From Manis javanica (lineage: Eukaryota; Chordata; Mammalia; Pholidota; Manidae): 64,000 bases of DNA. Location: NCBI RefSeq assembly GCF_040802235.1, contig NC_133157.1, positions 31,079,501-31,143,500 of the forward strand. Direction: 5' to 3'. Positions 54,871-64,000 of this stretch are shown piece by piece. The translations under genes and the position numbers were made by a program. The notes below the pieces were generated by a model that saw nothing but the letters and a program-made list of their open reading frames with translations, had not been told where the DNA came from and did no database searches. Positions within the stretch are counted from its first letter, which is position 1, and every line of letters begins with the position of its first letter.

Positions 54871-55939
54871 GGCTAGAATTTATCTTACAAATTCTTTCTC
54901 GATCAGAGTCAAGAACCCTCCCCCATCTGGTTAGGTTTCACCTAGTGCACAGGAAGGGACCTCCCCAGACACAGCTGCCTGATAATAGTTTCTTTATGAA
55001 ACTTTATTCCCTACCTATCCATTAGAGAACCTGGAACCCTGGCCCTTGTCCTCCAGAGGTCTATGGAGCATCACCCCTGATTGTAAGAACTCACTTTGCT
55101 CCTTCAGGATAGAGACCAAACCTGTATTCCTTAGTCTACACCAGATAAAGGGCTATCAGGATGAAACCAGGGCTTCAGGGACAGGAAAGAAAAGTAAAAA
55201 AGAAGAAGGGAGGACAGGAGAAAAGAAGGGGTCTGGAGACTGAGGCTGACTCTACATGAACTGAAATGTGACAAACAGGGGAAAAGAGGAATTTTGCACA
55301 GAAAGATGAGAGCCAAAGGTGCTGCCCTAAGTAACTGTGGAAATTAGCAGTATCTGTAAAACTAAAGGCAAGAAGAATGGCATATTGTTTCCCATGGAGC
55401 TGAAGGCTAACAAAGCTGAAGCCACTGTACATGTACTGAAACTGAACAATTAAGTAAAGGGAAGGCAGGTGGTGGGAGCCAGGTGGTCTCTCACTGTTGG
55501 AGTGAGGTTTAAAGGTAAGAAGGGGATAAGCTTAGAATGATCCATGCAGTAATAAGTTAGAGTTAGAGATATCAATATTAATTTATGGTTAGCTTAATAC
55601 AGTCACAGATAGACAAATTTATCGGCTTGTGTACATGCACAGGCCACTTTACACACATGTATTTCCTTGCCTTCTCAGACCAGAGGGCTAAAAATGGCAA
55701 CAGTTCTTCAGTCAGAAACAGACATAGCACCCAGGTTTTGGTTTCCAGTCCTCTTCTCCAGCAAAAGGGACCAAGGCTCCTTAGAAATATGGTTCATCCT
55801 AGGATGGTGCAGAAAATATATAAGATGTGCCTTGAGCATCTTACAATGCCAAGAAGTGAAAAAGGACTAAAAATTAAATTCAAAACCCACTTTTCTGAAA
55901 GGGTATGTCAATGGGTCACAGGAGCAACAAGATAAATAA

Positions 55940-56745
55940 AGTAGTACTGGATTATAACCCAAAACAGAAAAGAAAGATCTGTGAGTCCATACTGGTATGA
56001 GTAAATGATTAAATAAATTAATTAATGGGGAGAACAGACAAATTTCCCACACAGAAGAATTCCAAACAGTGTATATAGATACCCCACCCTCCAGCAGGTG
56101 GAGCATCACTCCCTGCCCATTCATTTGGGAGCTGTACAGTCACTTCCTCCCAGAGAGGGCAGTGTGCAAAGGGGTAAACAAACAACTTGACAGTGGAGAA
56201 ATCTGAAAAACACAACCTCCGCCAGCTGACCAAGGCCAACATCAACAGTGATAAATTATGTTGGTAGGATGTACTCTTGATATAATGTGATGAGAATGAC
56301 AATTTGCTTCTCTATTCTTCCTCTCCCAAACTCATAGCCCCAAGCTACCCATGAGAGAGGCACGAGACAAATCCCAATAGAAAGTTCTATGAAACACCTG
56401 ACCAGTACTCCTCAAAACTGATCATCAAAAACAAGGAGAGTCTGAGACACTGTCACAGCCAAGAAGAGCCTAAGGAGACATGAGGACTAAATGTATCCTG
56501 GATGGGATCCTGGAACAGAAAGAGGATATTGGGTAAAAACAAGAAATTTGAGTAACATTTGACTTTAGTTAGTAAGAATGTGTCAGTGGTGGTTTACGAA
56601 CTGTGACAACTGTGCCATACTAACATAAGGTGTTAGTGATTGAGAAACCTGAGTGTGAAGTACATGAGAACTCTCTGCACTGTGTTTGCAATTTTTCTGT
56701 ATGTCTAAAACTATTCTAAAATAAAAAGGTTATTTATGAAAAAAG
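55940..56745 (+). mobile_element. L1M 3' end
   Basis: 'tattatgttggtaggatgta'-type text with 'cctgaccagtactcctcaaa', 'acaaggagagtctgagacac', 'tgtcacagccaagaagagcc', 'tgggatcctggaacagaaag' and 'ctattctaaaataaaaaggt' is the long 3'UTR of an old L1M subfamily, ending in an A-rich tail near 56745. Confidence 0.75.
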
Positions 56746-56784
56746 GAAGTTAGTGGCATCTTTTGTGTTTCATAGTAAGCTAGT

Positions 56785-57225
56785 AGTAAGACTATTATTC
56801 TTTTCAGTAATAGATAGTGCCTGCATGCCCTTCCAGATGTCATGCCCGCATCAGCCAGAGGTCTTTGTTGCACGCAACAGAAATCTACTCTGAGTAATGT
56901 ACACAGACAAGGAATCTGTTGTAGGACATCAAGTAGCACACAGAGTATATGAGAGAGCCCTGGAGACCAGACAGCTGGGACAGTTGGAAACCATCCGGCA
57001 GAACCCCAGTGGAGAGCACCTGGCTGCCGCCATGGAGACACATGGCACTTACACCGCAGAGTGCATTGCCAGCTCTCTGATGTTACATTCAGATGTCGCT
57101 GCCAGATCTGCCACCTTGGGAAGCTGCTGCTGCTGTGAACACCTTGCCAGAATGGCTTCTTCAGGATTCCTCCTCTGCTTCATCAGCTGGCAGTTCAAAT
57201 CAATGTGTCTGATTGGCTAAGCCAG
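56785..57225 (+). repeat. Old interspersed repeat, family uncertain
   Basis: 'tgttgcacgcaacagaaatc', 'tactctgagtaatgtacaca', 'aaggaatctgttgtaggaca' and a terminal 'caaatcaatgtgtctgattg' suggest the same class as 50345-50640 in opposite orientation. Confidence 0.4.
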
Positions 57226-57547
57226 GGATGGTCTTGGTTGGTGCAAAGGAGATGGGGTACTGAGTATCCGGCAGTTTCAACTTCCACAGCGGAAGGATGC
57301 AAAGAAAAGACTTCAGCAAGAAACTAAGGGCTGAGCTCAGGTTTTTCTGAGTTGTGATAAACTGGCATTTCCTTCCACCTGATCTACAGGAGAAGTGGAG
57401 AGCTGAAGGAACTCAGTAGAGTGGGGGAAATGGTCAGCAGTGGAGGAAAATTAGTATCTAGCATGTGGGTGATCCAGATAGCCATCCACACTGTGCTGGG
57501 CCTCACTGAGATGGAACCAAAATATTTGTAAAATCACTGGACAGGTG

Positions 57548-57945
57548 TTAAGGGCTGAGCTGTGTGCCCCCAAATCTATATGCTGACACCCTAAGCCACA
57601 CTGTGGCTACATTTAGAGATAGGGCCTTGCAGGAGGTACTTAACATTAAATGAAGCCATAACAAGTGGGGTCCTAATCTAATAGGACGGGTGTCCTCGTA
57701 AGTCCAGGAAGAGACACCAGAGAGCTCTCTCTCTCTCTGAATGCACATAGAGGAAAGGCCGTGTGGGGACACGGCGAAAAGGCGGACATCCACAAGCCAC
57801 GCAGAGCGGTCTCACCAGAAACCAACCCTGACAGCCCCTTAACCTTGGACTCCCAGCCTCCAGAACGGTAAGAAAACAAACATTTGTTGTTTAAGCCCCC
57901 AGTCTGTGGTAGCTTGCCGCGGCAGCCAGAGGTGTTCAGGCGGAG
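57548..57945 (+). mobile_element. MaLR (MLT1/MST-type) solo LTR
   Basis: 'gctgagctgtgtgcccccaa', 'acatttagagatagggcctt', 'atctaataggacgggtgtcc', 'tcgtaagtccaggaagagac', 'ggactcccagcctccagaac', 'catttgttgtttaagccccc', 'agtctgtggtagcttgccgc': MaLR LTR order on the plus strand. Confidence 0.8.
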
Positions 57946-59049
57946 CTGCTCTGTGGACGCAGTGTTTTCATTGTCAGTAAGCTCGGGGCATGGATTCTGT
58001 GGAATGCTGTGAGTGCCAATCCTCGTCGTTCAGAAACCACCTACATTGGGCCAGGGTGCATTTCTTACTTAGGTGCCAGAGCCGCTCACTCCAGGGGCTG
58101 CTGTGCACAGCAGGGCTGCAGGGGGAGAGGGCAGAATTTCAGCTCTTAAGGAGACAACTCAGATTTTGAGTTTCTCCTCTACCACTTTCTAGGTGGTGAC
58201 ACTGGGCGAGGTGCATCTCCCAGCTTTAGCTCTTGATGCTCTGCTCCATCTGCTCTCGCTCGCCAGCTCAGTGGGGCCCTTACCATCCTGTACTGGGATC
58301 ATCTGTGTGTCCTCCTGGTTCCTCTCTGGACCCCCAGTGCTCAGTCCAGGGCTGGCATACAGGAAGCAGCCGGAGATCTTTGAATAGAGGTGCGCATGAG
58401 GACGGTGCAGTTATGCGCATTATCGAGGGCCCTCAGCCAATAAGAAATGCTTATTGAACAACTTCCGTGAAGTTAACTGAAACAGATAAATATTCAAATT
58501 CTTCTCTGCAACTATCAGTAGTGTGACCCTTGGGCAAGTACTGACTATGCCGAGTCCCAGTTTTGCTTTTGTAGAAGTGGGACGGATAATGAGGCAGATG
58601 GCTCACTGGACGTTCCCAACCCTTCTCCCTTCTCCCCACTGCAGAGCTAAACAAACTCAATACTCAGTTTCCCCGCCTGCTTCCTGCCTTTGAACGCAGA
58701 CGGGCCACCCAGTAGCCATGTTGCAATCATGAAGGAATACACGAGGGACGGGTGGCAGAGCAGAAGGCCAGAGCCCTCGGTGCCACCATCAGACAGCCGC
58801 ACCAGAGCAGCAGCCCCTCCTACAGACTTACGGCTGCAAGAAGGCTACACGGCCTCCTGGTGGCTCCACGGCTGGGTGGGTTGTAGCTGCACACAGCCTA
58901 AAGCATCATCACCAGTAAACTTGCCTCCCAGTGTTGCCGTGAGGACTGAAGAGAATCATCCGAGTGCCTGGGGTGCAGTGAGCTCTCAGCAGGTGGGGGA
59001 CACTGTTATGGTGACAGCCCGGTCCTCAGGGAGCTCAGTGTGGGTGATC
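57946..59049. other. Intergenic; source of an inverted copy
   Basis: No gene recognised. Bases 58694-58741 are the source (or copy) of the inverted 48-bp segment found at 59782-59829. The 174-codon frame starting at 58690 has no recognisable domain and runs into the purine-rich tract. Confidence 0.55.
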
Positions 59050-59212
59050 AGAGAGGAGGCAGAGGTGGAAGGGGAGAGGGAGTGCCAAGGGGGTACGATG
59101 GGGAGGTGGCCAGGGGAGGATCGGAGGGGGAGTGAGAAGGGAGGAGGAGAGAGTCGGAGAGAAGACAGAGGAAAGGAGGAAGAAGGGCAGGGGAGGGTCC
59201 CCTCTAGTAAGT
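59050..59212 (+). repeat. Purine-rich (GA/GGA) tract
   Basis: About 160 bp of almost pure G/A on the plus strand with irregular GGA and GGGAG units; mirror-like polypurine DNA. Confidence 0.8.
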
Positions 59213-59756
59213 GAAGCAGAAAGATAAAATAATCATGATGAAAGAAGAACTCAAGGAGTCCAAATTGAGTGCAAGGAAATAAAGATGAGTAATATTCCCC
59301 ATGCAGTCACTATAATGCTCTATTGAGTTTCTGTAAACATTTAACAATATAGTACACGGGAAAGAGCCCAGGGCATGGCAGACATTTAATAAATATTGCC
59401 TAACTGAATGGTGTCAGTTTGAAACTGGCCACAGCAGAAGGTCCTCTTGCCTTGGTGGAAATTAGATGGCCCATGAGATGAGAGCCTGAGCACTTCCTGG
59501 GTACAGCTGTGAAGGGGAGGCAAACGGCCAGGTTTCCTTACAGGCATTTGTTGTTGCTTAATAAGAAGATGCTGGGCAAACCCCATGGAACCCGCTAACT
59601 TTGTTTCAAACAGGAGTGTGCAATGCAAGCAAATGCTATTCAGGGAACAGAAATGCCATTGGCTACACTGATCAAAGGTCAGTTTTACTCCGGGTAATTA
59701 AAAACAACAACAAAGTCAGAGTATATTAAAAATCAAAAGAGCTAAAAAAGAATCCA

Positions 59757-59851
59757 TCTTACAGATATTTGAATATAGACATGTATTCCTTCATGATTGC
59801 AGCGTGGCTACTGGGTGCCCCGTCTGCGTCTTACAGATATTTGAATATAGA
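59757..59851. repeat. Inverted templated insert flanked by a 23-bp direct repeat
   Basis: An identical 23-mer starting 'tcttacagatatttgaatat' is at 59757-59779 and 59829-59851. Between them, 59782-59829 is the reverse complement of 58694-58741 with three mismatches. See findings. Confidence 0.92.
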
Positions 59852-60789
59852 TCTTAGTAATAATAGTATATGGTGACACATGAATATATTCTTATTCTTG
59901 GATTTGTGCTGAAATGATAGGGATGCTTTCAAACAGTTTTGTAAAAAAAAAACCTAAAAAGAAATAGCAAAAGAAAGTAAATGTGGGAAAATGTTAAAGT
60001 AGATCATAAGTTTTTTAAAGCTGGTGACCTTGATTTATTCATTTTCATGTTTCTCTTCATCCACTCACCACTTCTCACCCAAATCCATTCTCCAGTCTGC
60101 CTGGCACATGGTGGACACTATGCTTGGTGAATTAAAATTATAAATATGAATCTCTTTGCTTGCTAACATTTACATAACTAAGTAAAGACACAGCTTCAAG
60201 CCATTTGCAAAGAAATATCCACAACTAATTACTCTCTTAAATAACCATAATTGGCTTAGAATCACAATTTAACATCGCATTTTCCCGCCAGAGTCTAGTA
60301 TCAAGACTGTCCCAGGACATCTCAATCTGCCTCCCTGCTCCTCTCAGAAGGCCAGCCTCTCTGCGTCCAACCCACATTTTCCCAGGGCTGTGTTCCTGCT
60401 GCCCCCACTCGGAGTCCCTTTCACGGGAAGACCACAGGAGCAAGCCATGAGGGCAAAAGCAATCAGATCGAAGACGGTACACATATTGTACATTTCTTAA
60501 AAAGACTTAAAAGAACTGACAATGGAAAATATTTGTAACTAGCTCAGAAAAAATTAAAGTGATGAAAATATTATCCAAGAAGCAACGAAGTCTAATTCAT
60601 TACCTGAGAATAAATTAGACTTTTTCAAAACTCTAAACATTACCAGATTCTTTAATTGTTTGAATTCATCTCTTACTGCATTTTCTTACCCCAAAGGAAA
60701 TGTTATCCATTATGGAAGACTCAGAAAATGAGGACAACAAAAATAAAGCCATCCTCACTGAGATGATAGTCATGTTGCTGAAGGTCCTT

Positions 60790-60830
60790 TTGTGTAATAA
60801 TAATATTGTTAATAATAATAATAATAGATA
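60790..60830 (+). repeat. (AAT)n microsatellite
   Basis: Interrupted AAT trinucleotide tract ('taataataatattgttaata' and following). Confidence 0.85.
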
Positions 60831-61030
60831 TTACCATTAAGTGGGAGCTTACCAGGCCCATTTGGGTCCTCACAACAATATGAGATTTACAATGAAGAAA
60901 TTAAGGCTTAGAGAGGAGAGGATAAGTCACTTGCACAGGATCACACAGCTCAGCTACCAAATACAGAAACAGAATCAGATCCCAGGACCCATTCTTCTCC
61001 AGAGCCTGACTTGTAACCACAGCTCTCTAC
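60831..61030 (-). repeat. MIR SINE
   Basis: 'aagaaattaaggcttagaga', 'aggataagtcacttgcacag', 'gatcacacagctcagctacc': antisense MIR. Confidence 0.6.
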
Positions 61031-61114
61031 TATCTTCCATAAATATCTACATTTTCTTTACAGAACAATAGTTCTGTTGCCCGGCCCTCTCTCACTGGGT
61101 CATTATATTGCTTC

Positions 61115-61420
61115 TGGCTTGTGTTCAGCTCCTATTGCTGCTGTAACAAATCACCACAAACTTAGTGGCTTAAAACCACATGGATTTATCACCGCTATGC
61201 TCTCGTACAGTAGGGCCCCTTGTGCAGGAGTCTTCTGGCAGTGGCTGGTCCTGTCTGGTCTGGGGGATCCGGCTGATAACTGAAGACCTCCCATAACCCG
61301 GATGTGCAGAGCCCACACCTCATAGCTTCCCTGTGCTGACCTCTGTATAAACACCAAAGAGTCCTCCCAGAGGCGTCTCACCCTCCACCAGGCATGTGGG
61401 GATCCCTGGGTCTCCATCCA
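61115..61420 (-). mobile_element. MaLR/ERVL-like LTR fragment
   Basis: 'agctcctattgctgctgtaa', 'caaatcaccacaaacttagt', 'ggcttaaaaccacatggatt' is the antisense start of this LTR class. The rest is decayed. Confidence 0.5.
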
Positions 61421-61621
61421 AGAGTCAGACACATATCCAGAGCACTATCTCAGCCCATTTCTCTAGCTCTCTTGCCTGCCAGGAGCTGCACCACCACTTC
61501 CATGCCAAACATGGACTTCTCTGAGAGGCTTAGAACATCAGCCCCAGTAGTTTTTAATTGCTCCAAAATAGCCGGTGGTTTCTTCTACACACACATGTCC
61601 TCTCTGGGGTTCAGCCCCAAG

Positions 61622-61830
61622 GTGTATCAGTCAGCTATTGCCACACTAATGCTGCACAACCAACCACCTCAAAACTTGGTGCCATCCAACAATAAGCATC
61701 TGTTTTTCTCACTGACAGATCTGTGTTGTGGCTGTGGCAGCCCTGCCCCAAGCCACGGAGCAGCTGGAGTTGCTCAAGGACTGCGTTAGATAGACTGGCT
61801 CCATGGACTCCATATACTCCTCAGGATGGC
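61622..61830 (-). mobile_element. ERVL/MaLR-like LTR fragment
   Basis: 'gtatcagtcagctattgcca', 'cactaatgctgcacaaccaa' and 'ccacctcaaaacttggtgcc' resemble the antisense beginning of a common old LTR. Confidence 0.45.
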
Positions 61831-64000
61831 AGCTGCCACAGACACATTCTTCTTGTGGAAAATAGAAGAATTACTAGAGAACAAAAAAGGCCTTCACTCT
61901 TGCAGTCACATCCCACTGGTCTAAACAAGCCCTCTGGCCAAGTCCAAGACCAGCAAGGTAGGAAAACAGGTTCTAGCACTGTGCTGGCTGCAAGGTCACA
62001 AGACAGGCAGAGAGTGACATGCAGGGTTCATAAGAAAGTTGGAGGAGGGAGAAACCACCTCTTCCAAGGAGCCTTTGAGAAGGCTTCAGAGGTGACATGA
62101 CTTTTATGCTGTTTTTAAAAATCAGCAGTCATTGGCCAAATGGCTCCAGAGGAGGGACGTTCTGGGCAGAAGTTGTAGGTTAAGGGACCAAGCAATGGAG
62201 AATGTGTACAGAGTCACAAAAGCCAGGTTTGATGGGAAATGAGCCTGGATAGGGAGGCAGAGTCAAATCACAGAGGACTGTACAGACCACCTAAGGATTT
62301 GGAGGGTCAGACTTAGTTTTAGGTGCCAAGGGGAGTCTGTGATGGGTGTTGAACAAGTGAGAGCTCCGGCCAGTTCCACACAGGCTGACAAGCGGGAAGG
62401 CAAATGTGGTTTTCCTCTCACTCCCAAAGCCGTGCTCTTCCCCTGGGGCCCCCACCTACCTTCAGTCATTGAGCATCACCACTAGTGAAAGAAGAAGGTG
62501 AAGAAGGCCTCTTTTCTATGATCCCAGAGAAAGGAACAGCTCTGTATCACGTGACCTTCTTGAATGGCTGTGAAGCATTGATATAAATTCCTAGTCTTTA
62601 TCATATTTATTTTAGTAGGTGACTAGGAATGTTTGAATAGCATACAAATTTATGGCCAGAAAATATTAGCTCCTAAACACTGCCAGCCTGCCCCGCAAAT
62701 CACCTCTTTAAATTCACACTGTTTTCCCATTCCATCATTTGCAGTCAGAGTTTTCATCACAGACAGATTTTTACAGGTCAGCTCTAGACTAGGAATTTAT
62801 TTGTGCCCATAAACAAAACCCCGATATTAATTGCAAACTATTTCTGATTCTTGGTTAATGCTCTTAAACATCTTGTGTCCCAGGGGACTCTTTGCCCTGT
62901 CATATGAAGATGATGTTCCAAGATTTATATTTCTCCAAAGAAGCAAGTAGAACATAAAACCTAATGTATTCCGTGGTTTGGAATGATAATTTGAAAAAGA
63001 GGTGAGGGAATATTTCACTGGGATCATTACAATATCCATGTAAGTTGTTAATATACTACTTACTACTTTCCTTTAAATATTCATCCGGCTCCTGTTTCTG
63101 GAATGGCTCCCTTGCCCCCAGTATGGGCTCTGGGTGGGTCACGTACTGGGGATGGGGGACTAGGGAGGATGAAGCTGTGGACAGCACCTTGGCTTGGGGT
63201 AGGAAGGTTGCAGATGGAGACAAAAGGAAAGAAGCTGTCAGAGACAAAATGCCCCTTTGTGGGCAGCGTGCTGGAGACCAAGAGGGGAGAGGGCTTTGGC
63301 AAGAAGGGAGGACGTCGAGGTCCAGGGCCGACACTGCATGTGGTCACAGGATGTCTGGCCCCAGAGAGTCAGCCCACAGGGGCAGAAGCATCTGGGCTGA
63401 GGCATGTGCTTGCTTGCTGAGCGGAATCAGGATCAGGGACTCTTAGTCCCAGGATGGGCTCTGTGTGGACTTCTGGGACAGGGTGGGGAGGGGACAGCGG
63501 TCAGCGAACACCCAGTCCAACCTACCCGGCCCACAGGTGAGGAAGTCAGGGCCCAAAGGAAGGGGGGCATGTCCCCGGGCTCCCTGTGCATCGAGGATAC
63601 CCTTCACCTCTCCCCTAAACGCCCACCTCAGCAATCTCCCTCTCTCTGCCGCCACCTCCCATGTCAAAACAGCCCGAGGACCGCAGGCCAGGCGGTGCTG
63701 GAGCAGCAGGGCTGGGGGCGCGGAGAGCTGCCACCTCCTGCCCACTGGGTCCCACCGTGGCTGCCAGACAGGGACCAGAGCTCTCGCCCTGTGGGCTGCC
63801 ACCAGCCCCTGCCGGCGGCCCCACCTCCCTCCTGCCCTGGAGGTCTCAGGTGTAGGGACACTGTGCTCTGCCGTCGGCCTCAGAGCGGGCGCCCTCTGCA
63901 GCAGGAGGGCAGCTCCTCTCCAGCGTGCTCGGGGCCTCGCTCCCCAGCGCCCTCTCCGCGACAGGAAGGACACTGGCAATAAACACCAGTAGAAGGGGCT
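61831..64000. other. Intergenic, no gene seen
   Basis: No gene recognised. GC content and C/G-rich frames rise from about 63100 to the window end, and long overlapping frames on both strands are expected from that composition. No start, splice or domain signal supports any of them. An AATAAA is at 63978-63983 but no transcript could be linked to it. Confidence 0.45.

Noticed and set aside
58690-59214. 174-codon plus-strand frame
   Set aside because: Ends in the polypurine tract and has no recognisable domain; probably chance.
63404-63992. Overlapping 175-192 codon frames on both strands at the window end
   Set aside because: GC-rich DNA keeps several frames open at once; no frame is preferred and no similarity was recognised. 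An exon of an unseen gene cannot be fully excluded.

Overview
This is mammalian nuclear DNA. It is AT-rich and intron-bearing, has few genes, and is full of ancient MIR, L2, L1M, MaLR and hAT remnants. Two genes can be identified with confidence. SEC61B (beta subunit of the Sec61 ER translocon) lies on the minus strand in four coding exons between 34375 and 41944. ALG2 (the GDP-mannose mannosyltransferase of N-glycan assembly) lies on the plus strand in two coding exons between 42402 and 46027. They are head to head, with 457 bp between start codons, and share a CpG-rich bidirectional promoter. From knowledge of human 9q22, the left flank should lead towards NR4A3 and the right flank towards TGFBR1, so the window is inverted relative to the human reference. 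I see no Alu, B1, carnivore CAN-type or ruminant tRNA SINEs; the young repeats are L1-driven. That would suit a SINE-poor placental such as a pangolin, but the species call is a weak inference.

Layout: 1-25408 is intergenic, with old repeats, a (GGAA)n tract, a candidate conserved non-coding block (18115-18450) and a nested insertion at 13539-14267. 25423-34115 is a very young, full-length LINE-1 with perfect target-site duplications and an intact 1278-codon ORF2. 34130-46640 holds SEC61B and ALG2. 46640-64000 is gene-free, with old LTRs, L1 ends, a candidate enhancer (52500-53090) and two short local copy-and-paste rearrangements.

The most unusual object is the LINE-1. Its 5'UTR is built from about five tandem monomers of roughly 210 bp, as in mouse L1 but here with unrelated sequence. 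ORF1 carries a triplicated 33-bp coiled-coil repeat and a one-base frameshift. After the normal L1 3'UTR and its A-rich end, the element continues for about 1.8 kb with a second A-tract and then a module resembling the 3' end of a class II endogenous retrovirus transcript (env transmembrane remnant, U3, R, AATAAA, poly-A). A second, 5'-truncated copy of the same module sits at 13539-14267 with its own 18-bp target duplication. The retroviral 3' end has therefore become a mobile 3' module of an L1 lineage, comparable in logic to the SINE-R part of hominoid SVA. The L1 lies tail to tail with SEC61B, about 65-80 bp past that gene's polyadenylation signal.

SEC61B and ALG2 work in the same compartment, the ER membrane: one in protein translocation, the other in building the dolichol-linked oligosaccharide added to translocating proteins. 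A shared promoter is therefore functionally sensible.
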